DNA of 47,255 nucleotides from positions 1 through 47,255 of the forward strand of contig JBBIJR010000021.1 in the NCBI GenBank assembly GCA_037445875.1, in the 5' to 3' direction. This stretch comes from JBBIJR01 sp037445875. GTDB lineage: Bacteria > CLD3 > SB21. Positions 24,188-32,015 of the stretch are shown here, piece by piece (within the stretch, counting starts at the first letter, position 1; every line of letters starts with the position of its first letter). The position numbers were made by a program, and so were the translations under genes. The notes beneath the pieces were generated by a model. It made no database searches, had not been told where the DNA came from, and saw only the letters and a program-made list of their open reading frames with translations.

Positions 24188-25258
24188 ATGGATGACCGGT
24201 TGCCGGACTTTCGCAGGAAGTTAATTGCGACGCGTGTCGAAATCCAATCAAAAAGAGTTCTCCTGTTTGCCGTTTTGGCGTTCTTGTCGTGCGGTTGCCG
24301 CGAGAACCTCGACGACGGGGGCGTCCATTATACAAGAGTCGCCGGAGCGTACTCGAGCGACATCACGTTTTTTCGAAGTCGCAGTCCCTACCTGGTGACC
24401 GCCGATTTCGGCCTTTTCTCCGGATACACACTGACGATCGAGCCGGGCGTGATCGTGGCTTTCGATCTGGAAAACCGCGAGACCGGCGTCCGCCGCAATA
24501 TTATCATGGAGGGCCGCGTCGCTGCGCAAGGAACGCTGCAACTACCCATCGTGTTCGCACCGCTCTACGATTCCGACAATCGTGAACCCGGCGATTGGGG
24601 GAGCGTCGTGCTGCTGGGAGAAGGGCAGTCGTCGACGTTCGAGCACTGTGAGTTCCTGTTTCCGAAGACCGCCGTTCAAGCCGTCGCCCACGATGTGATC
24701 CTGCGGAATTGCCGGTTCCGGTTCGCAGGTGCCTCCGATACCTCCTCCGGGTATGGGATCCTGGCCGAAGACGTCGACAGCCTGGTGATCGATTCGAGCG
24801 TTTTTGAGAATAACCGGGTCGGTGTCCGCGCCAGGCGAAGTACGGTTTGGGTATTGAACTCGGATTTCTTGGAGAATACGCGGATCGGCTTGTGGATCGA
24901 CTCGAGTGCAGTAACATTCGAGCGTAACCTTGTGCTGCGAAACACCGCCGACATGATGGGTACGGGTCTTTTGCTGGATGGCGCAACAGGCTTCTTTATG
25001 CTGAATGAATTCAGCGGCAGCCTCTTCGGGCTGGAGGTTCGCCATGAAGTAACCGGATTGTCCATCCATATGAACAACATCATGAGCAACTTCGGTTACA
25101 ATCTGAAAACAACCGCATTGACCGACCATCTGGACGTGACGGACAATTTCTGGGGATTCGGCCCGGACAGTCTTTCCTTCATCGTAGATCGGATCAGCGA
25201 TACGGCCAACGTGAATCTGCTTCCGGTTCGTGCCGCTCCGGTCGTAGTGCGGCCCTAG
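24188..25258 (+). CDS. Secreted lipoprotein with right-handed beta-helix
   Basis: A 356-residue protein with a signal segment 'RVLLFAVLAFLSCGC' at about residues 23-37 ending in a probable lipobox (LSCGC). The unusually long, charged stretch before it suggests that the true start may be downstream of 24188. The mature part has the short periodic strands of a parallel beta-helix, for example 'VIDSSVFENNRVGVRARRS' and 'VWVLNSDFLENTRIGLWIDS', preceded by LTIEPGVIVAF and 'GDWGSVVLLGEG'. This resembles the NosD/PbH1 repeat family. Probably surface-bound and carbohydrate-related; no catalytic residue can be named. Followed 22 bases later by the carboxyltransferase. Confidence 0.8.
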   Translation: MDDRLPDFRRKLIATRVEIQSKRVLLFAVLAFLSCGCRENLDDGGVHYTRVAGAYSSDITFFRSRSPYLVTADFGLFSGYTLTIEPGVIVAFDLENRETGVRRNIIMEGRVAAQGTLQLPIVFAPLYDSDNREPGDWGSVVLLGEGQSSTFEHCEFLFPKTAVQAVAHDVILRNCRFRFAGASDTSSGYGILAEDVDSLVIDSSVFENNRVGVRARRSTVWVLNSDFLENTRIGLWIDSSAVTFERNLVLRNTADMMGTGLLLDGATGFFMLNEFSGSLFGLEVRHEVTGLSIHMNNIMSNFGYNLKTTALTDHLDVTDNFWGFGPDSLSFIVDRISDTANVNLLPVRAAPVVVRP

Positions 25259-25280
25259 AATTCCAAAGACGGAGCATCGC

Positions 25281-26831
25281 ATGTCGCTCAACAAGAAAGT
25301 GGAGGAACTCCGGCGCCTCAAGCGTGAGGCTGAATTGGGGGGCGGAAAGAAACGGATCGAAGTCCAGCATCAGAAGGGCAAGCTGACGGCGAGGGAGCGG
25401 ATACAGATTCTGCTGGACGAAGGCAGCTTCGAAGAGATAGACATGCTGGCCCGCCACCGGTCGACGGCCTTCGGTCTGGAAAAGGAGCGTCCTCTGGGTG
25501 ACGGTGTGGTCACAGGCTTTGGGACGATCGACCGCCGTCCCGTGTTTGTCTTCAGCCAAGACTTCACTGTATTCGGCGGCAGTTTGTCCGAAGTGCACGC
25601 GGAGAAGATCGTCAAGATCATGAAGATGGCCATGAAGATGGGGGCTCCCTTGGTAGGCCTTAACGACTCGGGCGGAGCGCGGATCCAGGAGGGCGTGGTG
25701 AGCCTCGGCGGGTACGCCGACATCTTCCTGCTGAATACGCTGGCTTCCGGAGTAGTGCCTCAGATATCGGCCATCATGGGGCCGTGTGCCGGTGGGGCCG
25801 TGTACTCGCCGGCGATCACGGATTTCGTCTTCATGGTCAAAAAGACCAGCTACATGTTCGTTACGGGACCGAATGTGGTCAAGACGGTGACTCACGAGGA
25901 GATTTCCTCAGAAGAGCTGGGCGGAGCCATGACCCACGCCACCAGGAGCGGGGTGGCTCATGTGGCTGCCGAGAACGAGATCGATTGCCTGAATAAGATC
26001 AGGAAACTGCTCGGCTTTATCCCGTCCAACAACGCAGACGATCCACCCATTCTTCCGTGCGATGACCCGGCCGACCGATGCGAGGAAGCCCTCGCGACCA
26101 TTATCCCCGATAATCCAAACAAACCGTACGAGATGAAAGAGGTCATCCGTTCCATCGTGGATCACGGTGACTTCTTTGAAGTACATGCCGACTACGCGCA
26201 GAACATCGTGGTGGGATTTGCCAGACTGGATGGCCGTCCCGTGGGCATTGTGGCCAATCAGCCTGCCGTGCTCGCCGGCGTGCTGGATATCGATTCCTCC
26301 GTAAAAGGAGCGCGCTTCGTCCGTTTTTGCGACTGCTTCAATGTCCCGCTCGTTGTCTTTGAGGATGTGCCCGGCTTCCTTCCGGGAAGCGACCAGGAGT
26401 GGCGCGGTATTATCCGGCACGGGGCAAAGCTTCTGTACGCCTTCTGCGAGGCAACCGTACCCAAAGTGACTGTGATCACGCGCAAGGCTTACGGCGGTGC
26501 GTATGACGTCATGAACTCCAAGCACATTCGCGGGGACGTGAATCTTGCGTGGCCGACGGCGGAGATAGCCGTTATGGGTGCCCAGGGAGCGGTGGAGATT
26601 ATCTTCAAGAAAGAGATCGAACAATCGACGGACCCGAAAGAAACAGAAAACCGCCTTATCGAGGAGTACAGGCAGAAGTTCGCCAACCCCTACAGTGCTG
26701 CCGAGAGGGGTTACATCGACGATGTCATCGAGCCGCAGTTTACCCGTCCTCGGCTGATCCGAGCGCTTCGGATGCTGGAGAGCAAAGTGGACCAAAACCC
26801 AAAGAAAAAGCACGGAAATATTCCATTGTGA
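25281..26831 (+). CDS. Acyl-CoA carboxylase carboxyltransferase (beta) subunit
   Basis: A 516-residue crotonase-fold carboxyltransferase of the PccB/MmdA type. N-terminal 'GKLTARERIQILLDEGSFEE' is diagnostic, 'VGLNDSGGARIQEGV' and 'GPCAGGAVYSPAITDF' form the first oxyanion hole, and 'VPGFLPGSDQEWRGIIRHGAK' and 'KAYGGAYDVMNSKHI' belong to the second half. The substrate is most likely propionyl-CoA or methylmalonyl-CoA. Neither the biotin carboxylase nor the biotin carrier gene is next to it, so partners are elsewhere; the window does carry birA. RBS GGAGC precedes the ATG. Confidence 0.93.
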   Translation: MSLNKKVEELRRLKREAELGGGKKRIEVQHQKGKLTARERIQILLDEGSFEEIDMLARHRSTAFGLEKERPLGDGVVTGFGTIDRRPVFVFSQDFTVFGGSLSEVHAEKIVKIMKMAMKMGAPLVGLNDSGGARIQEGVVSLGGYADIFLLNTLASGVVPQISAIMGPCAGGAVYSPAITDFVFMVKKTSYMFVTGPNVVKTVTHEEISSEELGGAMTHATRSGVAHVAAENEIDCLNKIRKLLGFIPSNNADDPPILPCDDPADRCEEALATIIPDNPNKPYEMKEVIRSIVDHGDFFEVHADYAQNIVVGFARLDGRPVGIVANQPAVLAGVLDIDSSVKGARFVRFCDCFNVPLVVFEDVPGFLPGSDQEWRGIIRHGAKLLYAFCEATVPKVTVITRKAYGGAYDVMNSKHIRGDVNLAWPTAEIAVMGAQGAVEIIFKKEIEQSTDPKETENRLIEEYRQKFANPYSAAERGYIDDVIEPQFTRPRLIRALRMLESKVDQNPKKKHGNIPL

Positions 26832-26915
26832 CGCCGTGGCGTCCGGGCACTACCGAAGAGCTCGCCGATGCTGCCGAGCATGTTGATTTTACAGATTTTC
26901 CGCTCCAGAAAAGAC

Positions 26916-26944
26916 TTGTAAGTTCAGCCCGATTCTCCTATATT
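26916..26944 (+). promoter_or_regulatory. Putative sigma70-type promoter of the maf-che cluster
   Basis: -35 TTGTAA (26916-26921), 17 bases, -10 TATATT (26939-26944), predicted +1 near 26951, leader about 44 bases to the maf ATG. It is the only promoter-like site I see before the run of genes reaching 42000, so it may drive the whole chemosensory operon. The preceding part of the 163-base gap holds no gene. Confidence 0.65.
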
Positions 26945-26994
26945 TTTTGAAATGATTCTTCACTCTGAGAGGGTTCTCACGTCCCCGAACGCTG

Positions 26995-27603
26995 ATGAGC
27001 GTTAACGATTTCCTGGTCCGAACGTTTGGCCAGATCGTACTGGCATCCTCATCCCCTCGGAGAGCTCAGATACTGGAACAGGTTGGGCTTGACTTCCTGG
27101 TCGAACCCAGTCACGTACAGGAGGAATTTCAGAACACCCGCCCGATCGAATCGGCGAAGAAACTTGCGTTCGAGAAGGCCCGCACCGTTGCCGCGCGATT
27201 TCCCGATCGCATCGTGTTGGGTGCGGACACGATTGTCGTTCTCGAAGGCCGGATCTTGGGCAAGCCTGTAGACGCCGATGATGCGGAGCGCATGCTTTCG
27301 TTTCTGAGCGGAAGGACGCATCAGGTTCACACGGCCTATGCGCTGTATCGACAACGGGATGGGCGTCGGGTTGTGTCATCGGCCACGACGGACGTGACGT
27401 TTGTGTCCCTGAATGCGGAGGACATTCAACGCTACGTTGCGACCGGTTCGCCCTTCGACAAGGCAGGAGCCTACGGCATCCAGGATGCAAGTGCAGTGTT
27501 TGTAGAGCGCATCGACGGAGACTTCTACAACGTGGTGGGTCTTCCCATCGCTCGAGTGTATAAGGATTTGTTTAATCATTTCCAATCTTCAGGGCTTCCG
27601 TGA
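26995..27603 (+). CDS. maf: Maf-family nucleoside triphosphate pyrophosphatase
   Basis: A 202-residue house-cleaning enzyme hydrolysing non-canonical NTPs or dTTP/UTP. The hallmark LASSSPRRAQIL is at residues 16-27, 'KARTVAARFPDRIVLGADTIV' holds the catalytic Asp (GADT), and GKPVDADDAERML and 'DKAGAYGIQDASAVFVERIDGDFYNVVGLP' complete the fold. First gene of the long plus-strand cluster; its TGA overlaps the next gene's GTG. Confidence 0.95.
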   Translation: MSVNDFLVRTFGQIVLASSSPRRAQILEQVGLDFLVEPSHVQEEFQNTRPIESAKKLAFEKARTVAARFPDRIVLGADTIVVLEGRILGKPVDADDAERMLSFLSGRTHQVHTAYALYRQRDGRRVVSSATTDVTFVSLNAEDIQRYVATGSPFDKAGAYGIQDASAVFVERIDGDFYNVVGLPIARVYKDLFNHFQSSGLP

Positions 27604-28400
27604 GCCTGAACTTCTACCGGGAATTGGCCGAGTCAATGCGGCGGGCGCGCGAGACGTGCGGCATGACGATCGAAGGCATCGCGCGGAGGACGCGCGTCAA
27701 GGCAGAGTATCTGGCCTTGATGGAGCAAGGGCATTTTGACTTTGCGGAACCCGTGCTGATACGCGGTTATCTGACCGCGTACGCCCGTACGGTCGGTCTG
27801 GATGTAGAGCAAACAACGTCCTCGTATCGCGCCATTCTCGAAAAGATCCGATACCTGTCTCAGGAATACTACCTCGGTGTTCCGCCAGTCCCTGTGGCGG
27901 AACCGTTGGTCGTGCCGGTTCCTGCCGGCCCCACCACCCGGGCTTCGTCGAGCGTTGCGGCGCTTGCTGAGCAAGATGAGCCTTCAACCGCAGTGGATGC
28001 GGAAGTGGTTCTAAAGATGCGACGGGAAAGGCAAATCAACAACTCCATCATGGCCGCCGCCGCGGGACTGGCACTGCTGTGCCTCATGCTCATCCTTTTT
28101 GACCACGCGCAATCGTCCCACGAGGCGGTCCCGGCAGATGCTTCTCGCGAACAGGTCCTGCCCGATACCGACAAATCGCCGGCCGCGGTGCCGCGCCGCC
28201 GACGGCTGTGGCGCCTGTCGGAGCCCATCCTGACCGATCAGGAGCGCTTTCTTCAGGAAGTCTATCGGGAGAAGGCACACCAGGACTCATTGGTTCGCGT
28301 CAAGAACCTGGTGAGCCGTACGATACGGGACAACGATGCTGTGGTTCCGGTTTCCATTGAGGACGCCGCCAGGGACCTGGAGAACCGGATCGAACAATAA
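27600..28400 (+). CDS. RodZ-like membrane protein with cytoplasmic HTH
   Basis: 266 residues, starting at GTG in a GTGA overlap with maf. The N-terminal XRE-type helix-turn-helix (residues 10-65, 'GMTIEGIARRTRVKAEYLALMEQGHFD', 'VLIRGYLTAYARTVGLD') is of the RodZ/YmfM type. A Pro/Val-rich linker follows, then one membrane helix at about 149-168 ('SIMAAAAGLALLCLMLILFD') and a periplasmic tail. It lacks the usual C-terminal DUF4115 beta domain and has a short charged tail of about 95 residues instead. RodZ links MreB to the envelope; whether this truncated version does so is unknown. It stands directly before the chemosensory genes. Confidence 0.8.
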   Translation: MSLNFYRELAESMRRARETCGMTIEGIARRTRVKAEYLALMEQGHFDFAEPVLIRGYLTAYARTVGLDVEQTTSSYRAILEKIRYLSQEYYLGVPPVPVAEPLVVPVPAGPTTRASSSVAALAEQDEPSTAVDAEVVLKMRRERQINNSIMAAAAGLALLCLMLILFDHAQSSHEAVPADASREQVLPDTDKSPAAVPRRRRLWRLSEPILTDQERFLQEVYREKAHQDSLVRVKNLVSRTIRDNDAVVPVSIEDAARDLENRIEQ

Positions 28401-28420
28401 GTCAAAGGAGGTCGTACGCA

Positions 28421-30040
28421 GTGAATGCGATGTTGACGTATTTTCTGAATCTGAAGCTCCGCACCAAATTGCTGCTCGGCTTTACGATGTTTGCCGTCTT
28501 CTTCATGACCCTGGTGACCGTTGTGTTTGTGGTCCGTCTGTACAATACGTCCGTATCGAACCAGGAGCGGCTGTTGCGTCGTGATGCGGATATTACCGCC
28601 AAGAACATCACGGCGGGTCTGGACTTCGGCGACAAAGCGTCCGTGCTCGATGCGTTTGCCGCCGTAAAGGCGATCGACGAATTCGTCGTGACCTACGATG
28701 CCGCGGGTCGCGTATTTGCCACGTATTTCAGGGAACCCCAGACCGAAACGGCCACCCTCGAGATGCTTAGACAGCAAATCGATCGGCTCCGACAGGAGAA
28801 GAAGAATGAACGAATCTTCAACGAGGATGGGACGCTGGGCATCGTGTTGTCCGTTCAAAACAACGTCGGAACGGAAATCGGCATATTGTGCATGGGGGTG
28901 TCGACGGAGGCCATTTCCAGCCAGCTCAGGGCGGACATCCTTTTTGGAACGGGGCTTCTGCTCCTGGCGGTCCTGATGGGCACGGCCGCAGCGTACGTTT
29001 TCAGCAACATTCTGGTCAACCCGATCACCAACGTCGTCGAACGGCTCAAGGACATTGCCGAAGGCGAAGGCGATCTGACCCGGCGCATTTCGGTGAATCT
29101 GAATGATGAGATCGGGGAGCTGGGCCGTACCTTCAACAAGTTCCTCAACAAACTTCACGAGATGATACGGCAGGTGGCCCAGGCCTCGGACCGAATCGGT
29201 ACGTCCGTGGAAATGATCAACTCCATCACATCGCGTGTGGCCGACGGCGCCGAAAAACAATCGAGCCAGACGACGCTGGTGGCAGTGGCGTCCGAAGAAA
29301 TGTCCGCGACGATCGTGCAGACCTCGTCCAATACTTCCGACGCCGTTGAAATATCCAAGACCGCCAACGAGGCGGTTCAGAGGGGCAAGCTGGTCGTGGA
29401 CGACACGGTGGAGGGGCTGGAAAAAATCTCACACGTCGTCAGCGAGTCCGCGCAGACCATTCTTGAACTGGGCAAGACGGTGGCCCAGATCGGAACGATC
29501 GTGGAGGTCATCAACGACATCACCGATCAGATCAACCTGTTGTCGCTCAACGCGGCGATCGAGGCCGCCACCGCCGGTGAATACGGGAAGGGATTCGCCG
29601 TCGTGGCCGACGAAGTGAAGAATCTTGCGGAACGGACCACGCAGTCCACGACCGAGATCACGCACATGATCGAGAAGATCCAGCGGGCCATGGCCGACGC
29701 TGTCCGGGCGATGGAGCGAGGCACGATCGAGGTGGAGAAGGGACGCGATCTGGGTGGAAAGACCACCGAGGCCCTCGACGATATTTTGCAGGCGAACAAC
29801 CAGACGCTCGCGATGATCACCAATATCGCCGTCTCGGCTCAACAGCAGAGCCATACCGCCGAAGAAATTTCCAAGAATATCGAGAACATTGCGAGCATCA
29901 CCAAAACCACCGCCCAGGGCGTCCGGCAGATCGACACCAGTCTGGAGGATCTGATCACGCACACCGGCGTCCTGAAGACCCTCGTGGATCGCTTCAAATT
30001 GAGCGGTAACGGGGAAACCTCGCGGGAGGAACGATCATGA
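28421..30040 (+). CDS. Methyl-accepting chemotaxis protein 1
   Basis: 539 residues, GTG start behind the near-perfect Shine-Dalgarno AAAGGAGGT. TM1 at about 13-40 ('LLLGFTMFAVFFMTLVTVVF'), a periplasmic sensor of about 125 residues, TM2 at about 170-195 ('LFGTGLLLLAVLMGTAAAYVF'), then HAMP ('NPITNVVERLKDIAEGEGD') and a kinase-control hairpin with tip 'DQINLLSLNAAIEAATAGE' and 'GFAVVADEVKNLAERT'. The sensor resembles the small CHASE8-type module of Wsp-like receptors ('DAAGRVFATYF'), but its ligand is unknown. The stop overlaps the GGGP synthase start (ATGA). Confidence 0.93.
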   Translation: MNAMLTYFLNLKLRTKLLLGFTMFAVFFMTLVTVVFVVRLYNTSVSNQERLLRRDADITAKNITAGLDFGDKASVLDAFAAVKAIDEFVVTYDAAGRVFATYFREPQTETATLEMLRQQIDRLRQEKKNERIFNEDGTLGIVLSVQNNVGTEIGILCMGVSTEAISSQLRADILFGTGLLLLAVLMGTAAAYVFSNILVNPITNVVERLKDIAEGEGDLTRRISVNLNDEIGELGRTFNKFLNKLHEMIRQVAQASDRIGTSVEMINSITSRVADGAEKQSSQTTLVAVASEEMSATIVQTSSNTSDAVEISKTANEAVQRGKLVVDDTVEGLEKISHVVSESAQTILELGKTVAQIGTIVEVINDITDQINLLSLNAAIEAATAGEYGKGFAVVADEVKNLAERTTQSTTEITHMIEKIQRAMADAVRAMERGTIEVEKGRDLGGKTTEALDDILQANNQTLAMITNIAVSAQQQSHTAEEISKNIENIASITKTTAQGVRQIDTSLEDLITHTGVLKTLVDRFKLSGNGETSREERS

Positions 30041-30825
30041 CTGTTTACGAACGTCTCCTGGATGTTCGGGACCGCAAGGGTTCCGGTTATTTTGTGCTGA
30101 TCGATCCGGACAAGAGGGAAGAATCGGAAATCCTGAACCTGGCCGGAGTGTGCGCGGAGAGCGGCGTAGACGCCATCCTGGTCGGAAGCAGTCTGCTCCT
30201 TTCCAACCGGTTCAACTCGACTATTCAGGCCATCAAGAAGCAGTATGCTATCCCGATCATCATCTTTCCCGGGAGTACCATTCAGCTTTCCGAGCATGCC
30301 GATGCGCTGCTGTTTCTGTCCCTGATCAGCGGAAGGAATCCGGAGTTTCTGATCGGCACGCAGGTCCTTGGAGCGCCGATCGTTCGTAAAATGGGGCTGG
30401 AAGCGATCTCGACCGGCTACATGCTGGTGGATAGCGGCCGCGTCACGGCGGCCGAGTTCATGAGCAACTCGAAACCGATACCGAGGGACAAGCCGGACAT
30501 CGCGGTGGCGCACGCCATGGCGGGTGAGTATCTCGGCATGAAACTGATCTACCTGGAGGCGGGCAGCGGGGCGAGCCACACGGTCCCGGAAAACATGATC
30601 GAAGCGGTGAGCGGCTACGTCCAGATTCCCGTCGTGGTCGGCGGCGGCATCCGTACTCCGGAGGAAGCCCGGCGAAAAGTGGAGGCTGGAGCATCGTTCA
30701 TCGTGACCGGCAATGTTCTGGAAGAGAGCGGCAGTACGGATCTCATTCGTGAGTTTAGCGAAGCGGTTCACTGGAAAGAGACGCCGGGCAAGTCCGGCCG
30801 CATGACCATTCGAAAGGCCCACTGA
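30037..30825 (+). CDS. Geranylgeranylglyceryl phosphate synthase (GGGPS/PcrB family)
   Basis: A TIM-barrel prenyltransferase of 262 residues that joins sn-glycerol-1-phosphate to a polyprenyl diphosphate, the first step of archaeal ether-lipid synthesis. Visible motifs: FVLIDPDKREESE (residues 19-31), DAILVGSS, IIIFPGST, 'KLIYLEAGSGASHTVP' with the catalytic Glu, and VVVGGGIRTPEEARRKVEAGA. Length and the 'RNPEFLIGTQVLGAP' segment match the larger archaeal/FCB group rather than the shorter Bacillus PcrB. It is translationally coupled to the MCP upstream (ATGA) and abuts the glycosyltransferase downstream (TGA then GTG), inside the chemosensory operon. Confidence 0.92.
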   Translation: MTVYERLLDVRDRKGSGYFVLIDPDKREESEILNLAGVCAESGVDAILVGSSLLLSNRFNSTIQAIKKQYAIPIIIFPGSTIQLSEHADALLFLSLISGRNPEFLIGTQVLGAPIVRKMGLEAISTGYMLVDSGRVTAAEFMSNSKPIPRDKPDIAVAHAMAGEYLGMKLIYLEAGSGASHTVPENMIEAVSGYVQIPVVVGGGIRTPEEARRKVEAGASFIVTGNVLEESGSTDLIREFSEAVHWKETPGKSGRMTIRKAH

Positions 30826-31551
30826 GTGTCTCCGGCACACGATAACGTCCTTCTCGTCTTCGTGAAGGAGCCGATTGCCGGAACGGTCAAGACGCGGCTG
30901 ACGCCGCCCTTATCCACAGCCCAGGCACGCGCATTGTACGAGTGCTTTCTGGAGGACGGACGTTCCCAGTGCGAGCGCATCGCGGCCGCGATCGGGGCGG
31001 ATGTGTGGCTGTTCGTGTCGCCCGCTTCGGGTATGGATTTCTTTCAGGAATGGATTCGGACCCGGGACCCTCGTGGGAATTGGGTGCTCAAGGCCCAGAT
31101 AGAAGGGACGCTGGGAGATCGGCTTCATGCGGCTTTTCAGGAAGCGCTGGCCGCTGGGTACCGGCGGGCCGTTGTAATGGGAAGCGACCATCCGACACTG
31201 CCGGACGACTATGTGAGGCGCGCGTTTTCGGCGCTGGAGAGGAATGCAGCGGTGATAGGCCCCTCCGAGGATGGAGGATACTATTTGCTGGGCTTGCGCG
31301 ACGTCCGCAAAGAGTACTTTGTGGATATTCCCTGGAGCACGGAAGACGTTTTTCAACGCTCCCTGGCTGTGTTGGAACAGGCACACGGAGCAGTAGAAGT
31401 GCTGCCCGTGTGGTACGATGTGGACGATGCGCAGGGCCTTGCACGGCTGCGAAGAGATCTGAAACTCGCAGGACCGCATCCCGTGCCGCGATCCACGCTC
31501 GATTTTCTTGATACCCTTGCGGGTGTTCAGCCCGGAGGCGAAGGACCGTGA
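30826..31551 (+). CDS. TIGR04282/DUF2064 family glycosyltransferase
   Basis: 241 residues with a GT-A-like nucleotide-diphospho-sugar fold. 'LLVFVKEPIAGTVKTRLTPP' is the family's N-terminal signature, 'AVVMGSDHPTLPDDYVRRAF' holds the DxP metal motif and 'VIGPSEDGGYYLLGLR' the GPSEDGGYYLLG loop. The family was named after an arsenosugar-cluster member, but most members have unknown acceptors. GTG start directly after the GGGPS stop; the gene ends in a GTGA overlap with cheW. Its placement suggests, but does not show, that it modifies a lipid made by the GGGPS route. Confidence 0.85.
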   Translation: MSPAHDNVLLVFVKEPIAGTVKTRLTPPLSTAQARALYECFLEDGRSQCERIAAAIGADVWLFVSPASGMDFFQEWIRTRDPRGNWVLKAQIEGTLGDRLHAAFQEALAAGYRRAVVMGSDHPTLPDDYVRRAFSALERNAAVIGPSEDGGYYLLGLRDVRKEYFVDIPWSTEDVFQRSLAVLEQAHGAVEVLPVWYDVDDAQGLARLRRDLKLAGPHPVPRSTLDFLDTLAGVQPGGEGP

Positions 31552-32015
31552 AACAGCAGGAATTGAAATTGATCCGATTCCGGTCCGGAAGACATCAGTA
31601 CGCGGTACAGTTGTCTTTCGTCAAAGAAGTGTTGCGGATGGTGGAATTAACCTCTGTGCGCGAGTTACCCGATTTTGTCGTCGGCGTGATCAACCTCCGA
31701 GGCAACGTTATTCCCGTGATCGATTTCCAGATGCGTGCGGGGCTGGGCCGGTCCGTGACCTCGCTGAAATCGCACATCATGGTGATGCGGATCAAATCCC
31801 TGCTTATCGGAGTGCTCGTAGATGAGGTGAAAGACGTGTTGTCGGTGATGGACAGCGCGCTTTCCAGGAATTTCCATCCTCAGGTTGTCGTGGACCCGAA
31901 ATATCTGCTGGGCAGTGTATCGCACGAGGAACAGATCGTTCTCGTCGTCAACGCGCAGAAACTGTTCACCGCATCGGAATTCATTGAATTGGACAAGAGG
32001 TCGGTCCATGTCTGA
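31548..32015 (+). CDS. cheW: CheW-like coupling protein 1
   Basis: A 155-residue single CheW domain: 'RFRSGRHQYAVQLSFVKEVLRM' opens the fold, and 'LPDFVVGVINLRGNVIPVIDFQMR' carries the conserved NLRGxVIPVID motif. Couples MCP receptors to CheA. GTG start overlapping the glycosyltransferase stop; its 3' end overlaps cheR by 8 bases. Position equals WspB in Wsp-type systems. Confidence 0.95.
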   Translation: MKQQELKLIRFRSGRHQYAVQLSFVKEVLRMVELTSVRELPDFVVGVINLRGNVIPVIDFQMRAGLGRSVTSLKSHIMVMRIKSLLIGVLVDEVKDVLSVMDSALSRNFHPQVVVDPKYLLGSVSHEEQIVLVVNAQKLFTASEFIELDKRSVHV

